In this document: positions 37,755 through 49,700 of the stretch, piece by piece
Numbering within the stretch: position 1 is the stretch's first letter
Layout of the letters: the number at the start of each line of letters is the position of its first letter
NCBI GenBank assembly: GCA_031213475.1
Contig: JARUPZ010000036.1
Span: 372,001-436,000, forward strand
Direction: 5' to 3'
From: Nereocystis luetkeana
Lineage: Eukaryota > Sar > Phaeophyceae > Laminariales > Laminariaceae
DNA: 64,000 nt
The notes under the pieces: model-generated
What the model was told of the DNA's origin: nothing
The model's database searches: none
Seen by the model: only the letters and a program-made list of their open reading frames with translations
Translations under genes and position numbers: made by a program

Positions 37755-40700
37755 CCATCCCATTCATTATCTTCGCACATCTTCTTCTCTCTCTCCTTCC
37801 AACTCGTAACTCAGATCCGGGGTCACATAGCAGGCTCTTCTCCCCCCTTCCCGCTACGGTACGTGCCTTCATTTTTATCGCGAGAAGATTTCAGCCTTTT
37901 CTTCCCTCGTCGACTCGCATCGAATTGTGCCTACCCACGCTGCAAGGCGCTCTCAACAATTGAATCCCTTTTTTTATTTTTGCAAATAAAGTCAAAGTCC
38001 GACCCTCCTAGGGCTCGAACCCAGGACTCAAACAAGTAGAATTCGAGGTTAACCACTTGAACCACCGGGGCGACCGTACGAGACATCGGTGTTCATACCT
38101 CTAGATTATTGTATTAACGCGTTGATGTTGACAGTCCTTCACAGACTATTTCGATATCACTCCGGTCAAACTATAGATATGTACTCGTAGACATCAGTAG
38201 TCATATTATACACCATCTATATATCAATAGTATAAGTATATGTACATCCGTTGCGTGTGAGTAAGATTTTAATAGTACTATGTAATCGCGGAAAAAATCT
38301 GGTGGCAATACTCCTGATAAACGTACCGCGAACGATCTATCTCATGAAACCTCGCCGGCATCGGAGGTATCCTACAGATCTACTATTAATATTGATTTTT
38401 AACTCTCTGTCCGGAGGGTAAGGACTGTTTAATCTTTTTTAATATTAATAGTATAAAAACCAAACGTAGTTTACATCTCTGGACAGTTTGCTCCTTTTAT
38501 TAATAATACGTACCAGGTACCAATACTATCTATTCCCCTGGTACGATTGTAGCGTTGTAAGGGCTGTCGTATAGGCATCATATATACCTCGGATTGACCG
38601 ATGTGGGCGTCTGGACTAGGTAGTCTGGGCCAAGGCGCCTGGTGGAAGAATACGAACACTGCAAGGTCTTGTGGCCGCCGGAAGCGTAGTCAGTCGCGTG
38701 TTTGTCTTTGTCTTTGTGCGGTTTACTCCCAAATACCTGCATACCTGCGCTACATTCTCCGTTGCTGTTATTAGAGCTCGCTCGCTCGCCCGACCCCTTG
38801 GGTCATAAGTGTTCACATCGGTGTTCGGAGCTCCTCTCGGCCTGCGGAAAGGTGCTGACTGCATTGCTGCTTCTGTTGCTGCTGCCCTGCGATCAGTTGA
38901 TCGCTTGGCTGTGAGTGCTTGAGGTATAATAGAGGTGTGTATGCACCTGTGTGCCGCAATTGCTGGTCTTGCTGTGTTAGGCATCCCATGTATTTTCCAG
39001 TACAACGTACTGATGAGCAGTACCAGATTACCGTATGGTAAGTTGGCTGCTACCTGGTATCTTAAACCTGGTATACACCAATGTTAATGTTATAATGCAC
39101 TGCTCTGTAGTTGCTTATTTTGACGCCCCTGCTGTTCCTCTGGTACGGAGTGCTTTAGCTTTGGTGCGTTAGCTTTGAGTGTGAATGTTCTATTAATACG
39201 AGCGCTGGACGAACAGCGGCTTTTTTTTACACAAGTCACACTGCCAATTCGCATTTGTTACAAAATGCGTCAGCTGCGAGCTCGATCGATGGCGCGGTTG
39301 ATGCTCAACTTTGCGAGGTACCAGGTACCAGGATTAAATAAGAGATACCTCGGGCGCACGTGCTGATTTTTTTTTCATATATTTGTTGCTTCGCGCTGTC
39401 GCGTGGTCGTCTTGACTCTGCGCCGGCGCGGCCGAAGCTGACTAAACACCCCCTTCAATGCTGCAAGCACAAAAAGTTGGGGACAAACTACTTGGAATCA
39501 GTGCGGGTTGTTTTGAATCAGTGCGGGTTGTTTTTTACAGTATTTTTACCCTGGAACATATTCATCAGAACCAAGTATGGTATCGTAGACATAAAGGGAA
39601 AGTACAACTTTTGGGTCCATCGTGTGTGTGTGTGTGTGTGTTCTTCACATTAAACCGTTCTTTCTACCCGTCGACATCCAGCACAACCAGTGTCCGTGCC
39701 GATTCTTCCATCCTAGAAGAGATACAAGTTCTGTGGTCACAAATCGTGGGTTCCGATTACTACCTGGTATGTATTACTATGTAATACTGCTACGAATATG
39801 CCCCCAGGGGGGCATAGTAAATAGGACCAAATATTAACCCCCTTAGAACCGCAGTCCCGTTGGGGGACAAAACTACTTGAAGTTTGACTGGTTTGTCCCC
39901 AGAACGGGACTGCGGTTCTAAAAGGGTTAATGTAAAAATATCGAAACACTTATTTCTGTATCGTAGGTCCTTTTCAACATGGCCCTCCGTAAAGAAAAAT
40001 AATAATCTTTTGGTGGTTGACTTTTGGTACTTTACCCTGCATTGCATATGACTGCGAGTAGTACTTGTCGATGGAGTAGTACTTGTCGATGAAGAATCGC
40101 GCAAACCTTTCAAAAGTTTGTCACCTGTACATGAGGCTGACGAATGAAAGATTTCAACGGGAAGGTTAAACTGTTTTACCGTCGCTTCGCGTATTTGTGG
40201 ATGGTAGGGCTTGCTTTCTTGCCTCGGCAAATGTGACCACAACCAATTATTGCTTTTGGTATTTTCCCGTTGTTGTGTTGTAGTCAGGGGATGGGTGGGT
40301 GTCCATGAGGCTCTGCTTTGGTGTGTATGTTTGTCACATTGCATTAAACCGGTCATTCTACCCGTCGACATCCAGCACAACCAGTATCCGTGCCGATTCG
40401 TCAATAATATCATTCCGGGGGATCCCGGACCATATTAAATAGGACCTACGGTACACACAAAAAATACTATATTTGGTCCTACTTTCTATGGTCCCCCGTA
40501 ATAATTAATATACAAGTTCTTTCGTAAAAAAACTACGCCGCACTCCTGTGAACAATATCCTACTTTAACATGAGCAAGAATCTGGTCCTCAAACGGTGTA
40601 CGCGGTTCTAAAGAAGTTTTCAAAGCCGGCCGTAAACGATCTGCGTGGAGGTCATCTTATTGGTGCGCATTTATTGCTGCTGCTGTATTTTGGAATTGTC

Positions 40701-43700
40701 AGGTCGCCGAACGGACAGCTGGAGGAGATGCTTCGAGACCAAAACCTGGCGGTAAGTGGGATCTAAATTCGCCCGAGGAGTGTATATCTGATATACATAC
40801 CATATATATTCATATTCTTCGGCCTTCTCTGCGACACCCATGTTTTTTTCTTTTGGTTTTTTGGGTTTTTTTTTACTCATCCCATTTATCGTCTTCGCAC
40901 ATCTCGTCTTCTCTCTCTCCTTCCAACTCGTAACTCAGATCCGGGGTCACATAGCAGGCTCTTCTCCCCCCTTCCCGCTACGGTCCGTGCCTCCATTTTT
41001 ATCGCGAGAATATTTCAGCCTTTTCTTCCCTCGTCGACTCGCACCGAATTGTCCCTACGTAGTATCTCTGTGGCGTAGCTTTGTGACCACAGAACTTGTA
41101 TCTCTTCTAGGATTGAAGAATCGGCACGGACACTGGTTGTGCTGGATGTCGACGGGTAGAAAGAACGGTTTAACCCCTTTAGAACCGCAGTCCTATTTTG
41201 GGGACAACCCACTCAAATTCTAAGCAATTTGTCCCCAAAACGGGACTGCGGTTCTAAAAGGGTTAATGTGAAGAACACACACCCACGCTGCAAGGCGCTC
41301 TCAACGATTGAATCCTTTTTTATTTTTATTTTTGCAAATGAAGTCAAATGTCCGACCCACCTGGGGCTCGAACCCAGGACTCGAACACAAGTAGAATTCG
41401 AGGTTAACCACTTGAACCACCGGGGCGACCGGTCATATGTATGTGTGTGTGTTCTTCACATTAAACCGTTCTTTCTACCCGTCGACATCCAGCACAACCA
41501 GTGTCCGTGCCGATTCTTCAATCCTATTAATAGAAGAGATACAAGTTATGTGGTCACAAAGCTACGCCACAGAGATACTACGTTGCCACGTGTGCAGTGT
41601 GAACTGCAGTGGGCAATGCAAAGCCATGTCATCATACTAGATACGACAGTCACGACATACGCAATCTATGAAATAGTGAAACGAAAAGAAACAATCAAAG
41701 AGAAAACAAAAACAAGGTAGACAAGTCGAAAAAAAAAGAGAAGAAAAATGAAAGCAAAATCTAGGAGAAACAATCTGTCGTGCCCCCCCCCCCGCAGGCG
41801 AGGTGGCCAACACTTGAAAAAGAACGAGCTGGAAAAAAGAAGAAATAACAAAAAACACCACTGCTTGTGAACAGAGTAAGACAAAGAACCAAGGAGAAAG
41901 TAACAAGGAAAAATAACAAAGGGGAAATAACAGGCAGACCAAAGCCCAAAGCACCTTCCAGGTGGCGGCAGCAGCTTGTGGTACGAGTAGTATAGCCAGG
42001 TTCTCCCTGCTAATCCGCCTGGTACCTTGCTACCAAGACTGCCGTCTCCGCCCTGCGTTCGTCAACTATGCCCAGCCCCTTGGCGTCAGACAATACGAAT
42101 TGCGTATTTTAAACCTCGCTCTTTTCGTACCGCCGAAAGGCCCCCACTTAATTCCAAGTTGTTCGTCCTCGAAAACTTCGTTGCATTTTTTATTTCAGCA
42201 GTAGCGTTTACCTTCTGATATACCAGGTAGCAGCTATAGGACACTACGGTTGGTACAGACTGTGTACGAGACAGAGGCCCTATTAACCCTTTTAGAACCG
42301 CAGTCTCATTTTGGGGACAATCAATTCAAATTTCAACTAGTTTGTCCCCAAATCGGGACTGCGGTTCTAAAAGGGTGAATTCGTAATGCTTACCAGTACC
42401 TGGTACCAATTACTAATGGTTGATTGCATTTGGCTACCTCCCGCTTAGGGTTAGGGTTACGTATTTTTACGGGGGGCCATAGTTAATAGGACCTATGGTG
42501 GGCACAAAAACCTACATATTTCACCATTTTTACCAACAATATTTGGTCCTGTTAACTATGGTCCCCCGTAATAGAATCATTTTGTATCGGTATCTTGAGT
42601 CGTGAGTACTGACCCTCAACCTTAACCCTTTTAGGACCGCAATCTCATTTTGGGGACAATTGGGGACAAATTACTTGGAATTTGAGTAGTGTGCCCCCAA
42701 AATGGGACTGGAGTTCTAAAAGGGTTAACCCTGACTATATTATTAATACTCATGCCACCAACGGGGGGCTAGGCATAGTTGACGAACGCGGGGCGGAGAC
42801 AGCAGTCAGGGTAGCAAGGTACCAGGCGGACTAGCAGGGAGAACCTGGCTATGCTACTTGTACCACAAACTGCTGCCTCCACCTGGGGGGTGCTTTCTGC
42901 TTTGGTTTGCCTGTTTTTTTCCCTTTGTATTTTTTTTTTCCCTTGGTTCTTTGTCTTACTCTGTTGACAAGTAGTGGTGGTTTCCTTCTTTTTTTCTGTT
43001 TGTTTTCCAGCTCGTTCTTTTCAAGTGTTTGCTACATCGTCTGCGCGGGGGGGCACGGCAGTTTGTTTCTCCTTTTTTCTTTCATTTTTTTCTTTTCCTC
43101 TTTCGATTTTTCTTCTTTGTTTTTTCTTTGTTTCCTTTCGTTTCTCTTTTTCATAGAATGTGTATGTCGTGCCTGTCGTATCCAGCATTATGACATGGAA
43201 TTGCATTGCCCACTGCTGTGCTTACTGGATACAAGGTACCTGGTACGTGGCAAAGTTTATTATCTCTGTGGCGTAGCTTTGTGACCACAGAACTTGTATC
43301 TCTTCTAGGATTGAAGAATCGGCACGGACACTGGTTGTGCTGGATGTCGACGAGTAACAAGAACGGTTTAATGTGAAGAACACACACACATGATGTCGAT
43401 AACTGGTAATTTCCGGCAGCAGTAGTACCGCTCTGCACAGAAGCCTATACTTGGTATAAAAATGCAAGACTAGAGCTCATTCTTATCGGAGAGCGCTTTT
43501 TTACCCAAAGGCTCATTCTTATTGGAAATAATTGGACATATGTATCGATATACGGAGGCGTTCTGTCACTATTCGTGAAATTCTCGAGAAGCAAAAATAT
43601 CAAGTTCGTTAACATTCCAATATTTGGAAAAAAAACAAGAAAATATGGAAGATTGAAAAATTGCGAAAAAAATGTCGAAAATATGGACAAAAAGCTCTCC

Positions 43701-46700
43701 GATAAGAATGACCCTAATTCCGAGTAGTTTGTACCTCACTGTCTCACAAAGGGGAGTGCAGTCCTCAAAAGGTCAACCCTGTTAGTACTGCAGTCCCGTT
43801 TAGGGGACAAACCAGTCAAATTCTAAGTAGATTGTCCTCAAAACGGGACTGCAGTCCTAAAAGGGATAACACCTGATTGCGCACACCCATGTTTTTGGGG
43901 ACAAAGACGAATTGGAGGTATCTGAGAATGGATACTAGGACATTTTTGGAGTTGTATTACGTTATAACATTACGGGGGACCATAACTAATGGAACCTATG
44001 GTATAGATAAAAACCTATATATTTAACCATTTTCGATAACAATATCGGGTCCTATTAAATATGGTCCCCCGTAATAGTATAGGCCCACGACTAAGAAAGA
44101 AGCTAGATACATATTGCTAAAAACAAAAAGGATTCAATTGTTGAGAGCGCCTTGCAGCGTGGGTAGGCACAATTCGATGCGCGTCGACGAGGGAAGAAAA
44201 GGCTGAAATCTTCTCGCGATAAAAAATGAAGGCACGTACCGTAGCGGGAAGGGGGTAGAAGAGCCTGCTATGTGACCCCGGATCTGAGTTACGAGTTGGA
44301 AGGAGAGAGAGATGAAGATGTGCGAAGATAATGAACGGGATGAGAAAAAAAAAAAAAAAAAAAGGCTGCCGTTTTGGGGGGCGCCACATGTGATAAGAAG
44401 TTTGGATTCAGAAATCGCGCTGAGCGGCGATGGATACACTAAATCCTACCAGCAGATGGTGTCGAATAGCCTCCGTATACACTCGTAGGTGGGAAGATTG
44501 CTCACGGATGATGTATTTTGTAGAAATTTTGTAATTGTGTGCTGTATTGGATTTTATTATGACGGGGTGCGGGAGGCTGTAAAGATTAACCTCTTTAGAT
44601 CTCCAGTCCCGTTTTGGGGACAAGGCACTCACATTCCAAGTAATTTGTCCCAATTGTCACCAAAACGAGACTGCAGTTCTAAAAGGTTAATACTCATCCG
44701 AGATGGTTGGCACGGACTGTGTACGAGACAAAGAGACTAACGCTAGCCAATGGTTGATTGGGCCTGAATGTCTCAGGGTTACGGCTAGGGTAACTATTGT
44801 ATGTTGTTCTATTCGCCTAGTACACAAGCAGTGGCCCTTGATCATTTTCTCGAATATCTGGTACGTGCTGCTGTGCTATGCTTCCCTCGTGGAAGGGACC
44901 TGCCTCGAGCACAGGCAGAAGCGCCCTGGTTTCGGTGTTTCGGTGATGAGGAATGAGCGTAAATCCTGAGGTAGGGTTTTGGCAAGGTCCGGTGCCTCGC
45001 GAGGTACTGCGCAAGGTGCTTGGCATGGCGCAAGTGGCCCACAGAACGAGAGAGGATGGCATGCTGAATCCTGCTTTTGTATGATGCAACCGTTGTGATT
45101 TGTGGTGCGTTGTTGTTTGCTGGTGGGATCTGTATAATTTTATAGTGTTTTCCGAGGTGGGGTCTGTATGACCTGTGGGATGTAGAGTAGATCACGAACA
45201 TTATTACTGCTGCTGCAGTGTTATACTGTACTATCAATAGTTAGATGCTTATGGTGGCTTACTCAGACGGTTATCCTCGGAGTATGCCTACAGCAGCAGG
45301 AGCTTTGTTAAGCAAGTATGCGCCCTACTCGCCCATGTATTTTGCCTCTAGCTGTGTCGGCGGCGTGTGTTGGTTTGTCTATGCAATGTTTTTGCCGCAT
45401 TTTGTGGTGGTGGTGGAAGCTCTTGCACGATGGTGCAACACTAGCGTGTCTGGGTTTTATCGCTGAAGTTACCGTAGAATTGGGTGGATGATTTGTACGC
45501 AATGCGGAGGTGTTTGAGGTGACGTCCAACATCGCTGGCTATTGTTGGCCCAAGGGGCCCAGCATGACTTTGGTTGGCCCCCTGGCGAACTTTCCCCGCA
45601 TTGTTTTTTTATTTTATACCTGGTATACATTGGCTTCGACTACTCTGTGTATACCTTTGGCCCTTGTAGAACTGCCGTCTCGTTTTGGGGGCAAAACATT
45701 TGTAATTTGTTTGTTTTTTTTTGTTTTTTTTGCTCATCCCATTCATTATCTTCGCACATATTTTTCTACTCTCTCTCCTTCCAACTCGTAACTCAGATCC
45801 GGGGTCACATAGCAGGCTCTTCTCCCCCCTTCCCGCTACGGTACGTGCCTTCAATTTTTATCGCGAGAAGATTTCAGCCTTTTCTTCCCTCGTCGACTCG
45901 CATCGAATTGTGCCTACCCACGCTGCAAGGCGCTCTCAACAATCGAATCCTTTTTATTTTTATTTTTGCAAATAAAGTCAAAGTCCGACCCACCTGGGGC
46001 TCGAACCCAGGACTCAAACAAGTAGAATTCGAGGTTAACCACTTGAACCACCGGGGCGACCGGCTGATTGGAGTGATGTGTCCCCAAAAGGGGACTGCAG
46101 TATATACCAAAAGGGTTAATTCTCGCAATTTGGCTTATGCAGTACCTGGTAGTCCGAGTACAGTTAGGGCTGTGATATGTTATTATTACTCTCAACCAGG
46201 GCTCTTTCACGGGTCATGAAATGACCCGCGGGTTGGGTCAGGAAGTTTTCAAGATCTCGGGGGTCGGGTCGGGTCGGAAGGCTTTCAAGCTGTGTAACTC
46301 TCTCGGGTCGTGCTCGGTAGCCGTTACCCGACCCGACCGGTCCCACGATGTTTGACCTGACCCGTGAACAGCCGGCCGTTAACCCTTTTAGGACCGCAAT
46401 CCCGTTAGGAACAGAACTACTTGAATTCTAAGTAGTTTGTCCCCAAAACGGGGCTGCGGTCCTAAAAGGGTTAAGGCTTCCTGTCTTAGGTATGCGTCGG
46501 CTTTCGGGTTGTGGGTTGTGTGCCCTCGATAAGAGATCGACGAGTGCGTGTGTACATTACGACTGTCTGGTCAACTGGTATTGGATTGACGTACTATTGC
46601 GGCCTTATTTACTGTCGGTGAGGCCGCATTCAAAATAACACCTATGGGAATAACAAGCTCTATTATCACTACCTGGTATGGTATGTATTACCTGGTAGGT

Positions 46701-49700
46701 ATGTTCGACCGATGGTTTTCGCAAATATCCCTACAAATACGGGGGACCATAGTAAATAGGACCTACGGCATGCACAAAAACCTATATGTATCCCTTTTTT
46801 AATGACGACATATTTGGTCCTATTTACTGTGGCCCCCCGTGAACAATGATGATGCTCAACATACCAGGTATGGCCCTGACTATTTAATAGATTGACTATT
46901 TAATAGTTTAGCATAGAGCAACGATAGTGCAACGATTGTATATCCCCCATGAAGGTCATATGAAACCCGCAGTACGCGCGATGGAAGTATCACACGCAGC
47001 TTGCATAAATGAGCTTCGACGAAATCCTCGATCCCACACCTAATGTTCCGTTTGTTTGTTTTTTACACCCAGTAGTGCTGCCTGGTTTCGCGTTTGCCCC
47101 CGCCCCGAAATCATGCATTGCCGCCGCCAGCAGCGAGACGACAAGGCGCTGAACGGTCATGCCTTTGGTACTGACGGAGAGGGCTGCAGCGATGACTTTG
47201 ATATGTCGACTACCGTCGGGATATCACCTGCACAACCAGCGCATGAGGTGCAGACCAATATATATATTATATATATATATGTATATATATACCTCTCAGG
47301 TATATATATATATTATATTACCTGGTATACATTCATCGACATTGCAAAGGACGTCAGAGACTAAGAGTGCAGTGGCTAAAGCTCCTTGGGGTTTAGGTTG
47401 AGTTGGAGAGTAAAAACGACGGAACACGATACGAAGTATGATGGTTATCGCTTACCAGGTATGTTGGTTGTCGCTCTGGTCTCATTTTTTTCTCCCTCTC
47501 TCTCTCGCTCTCTCTCTCACGCCCACTCTCTCTCTCTCTCTGTCTCCCCTTCTCGTGTGCTCCTCTCTCTCTTCTTCTCCTCGGCTTACTTTCCCTCTGT
47601 CGTCTGTTTCCATCCCTTGTGCTTCATCTCTATTGCCACCTCTCTTCGGTTTGTTTCTCCCTCTCGTTTTATTTTTACTTTTTCACCTTTGGTTGCACCG
47701 GCGTTATCGTACCAGTTGCTCAAGTTCGAGTCGTTCTCCAATCCCAGCGCCACGGACTTGAGAGCGCTCGAATTCAAGAAGGTAAGCGTACCGCTGTAAG
47801 TATCGCATAGTGGAACCAACATGTTTCGTGGTACTCGATTGACCGTATCGGCTGCTGCATTACATAAGAACTGCACCCGATTTCTGAGGAAATACTACTT
47901 GGAGTTAACCCTTTTAGAGCTACAGTCCCGTCTTAGGGACTAACCACTCAAATTATTGGTAGTTTGTCTCCCAGACGAGACTGCGGTCCTAAAAGGGTTA
48001 AATTGAGATGTACTTGTGTAAGAGCTTATAAGCAGCACGAGCAGAGGGTCTACAAAAGGCATCTTACACGCGACGACAAAACGAAAAGGCATTTTGCTGT
48101 GGCCTCAGAAATATTGAACATTACCGACACACAAGAAGCGTTTTGTGGCATCAGTGTGTCCTGCCTCCTGACGTGGATATGTATTTGCGCGAAGGCGCGA
48201 GTTGGCAAAATTCGGCGAGCATCGACGAGGCGCGTCTCTTTAGCTCCCTCCGCTGCATATTACTGTAGAAAATTGTTTGTTGTGACGTGTCTTGACCTCG
48301 GACTAGCCCCTGTATACGTGCATCTATGTATACCAAATGTGCGGCATGATTCGTGTGATGAGATAACTTAGTATCTCACGTGTGGATAGATAGCACACTA
48401 TTCATGCCGTATGTCACTAGTACACGTGTGGTGAGATAGCACACCACCTTAGGACGTTTTTCCTACTGTAGCTGTCTTTTTATCGACAGTACTCGTAGAA
48501 AGAATGTAAATGCTAATAATATGGAGCGATGCGTCTGTGGAAAAGCCTCCATGATATGTGTCCAACGCCAGCTTTTTGTTGGTGTTATGCCCGTGCCCTA
48601 GGCCAGGCCCTCATCCCTTTCAAGACTGCAGTCCGGTGTTGGGAACAAACTATTACGGGGGGCCATAGTTAATAGGACCTATGGTATACATAAAATCCCT
48701 TATATTTAACCGTTTTTACTAACAATATCTGGTCCTATTGACTGTGGTCCCCCGTAATAGTTATCATTTGAATGGTTTGTCCCTAAGACGGGATTGCGGT
48801 TCTAAAAGGGTTGAGACATAGCGTATGTTTGGAGAAAATCGGCTTCCAAAATCCGTCCCAGAGGGGGGTGTGAGGCCTTTTTGACTATAGTATACTGTAA
48901 TTTGGACGAACTAACATTTTTTTGTATATTTTGCTGAGCTTAAAGTAGCTAGTCTTGCAGCATCAAACTATGAGGCAAGAGGTGGAAGTAGGTATCGAGC
49001 GGATCTAGACGTATCCAAAAGGTCTCTACATCTGGTTTATGACGACCAATAATTTCACACCGGGTATGATAGCAAGATCATATGCAATGATAACTTGAAA
49101 TAACTCTACCCTGCTATTATTCCTCTTGACGCCCTGATCCCACCTCGACTACATTCCTCGAAGGGTCATTTTTATCGGAGAGCTTTTTTCCCAATTTTTC
49201 GACATTTTTTTCGTGCAAAATTTCAATCTTCCATATTTTCCTGGGTTTTTTTTTTCCAAATATTGGAATTTTAACGAACTTGATATTTTTGGTTCTGGAG
49301 AGTTTCACGAATAGTGACAGAACGCCTCCGTACATTGATACATATCTCCAATTATTTCCAAACTTTGGAAATTATGGAAAAAACGCTCTCCGATAAGAAT
49401 GAACCTAACTGACCCTGAGTACGGTATTAGCCGCCGGCAGGACCCACCAAGTACCCTGATTGATCGCATCCTGATCCGATGACCGTAATCGAGCGTTTCC
49501 GCCAAACGGTCACAGCGAATAAAGAAAAAAATCTCAGCCAGCACATACCAAGGACGTGTGGAGTTTTATTTGTATGATGCCCTGCGTGTAATCAGCGTTT
49601 CCTTTTCTACTTTTTTGGGATTCCTTCATGTTTCTTTCGCCGCTTGTGAGCGATCGACGTCAAAGCTTGTGTTCCATGTGTTCGGATGGCATGTGAGACA

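Larger units (their letters stand above)
40860..41433 (-). mobile_element. SINE-C split by a LINE-A insertion
   Basis: The body at 40860-41056 and the head at 41284-41433 flank a 5'-truncated LINE-A. Confidence 0.88.

Noticed and set aside
38758-38850. Extra host exon (LARSPDPLGHKCSHRC...)
   Set aside because: The acceptor and donor look fair but the phase does not fit either neighbour; left out of the chain.
42446-42460. Telomere or chromosome end
   Set aside because: Only two ttaggg units inside ordinary sequence.
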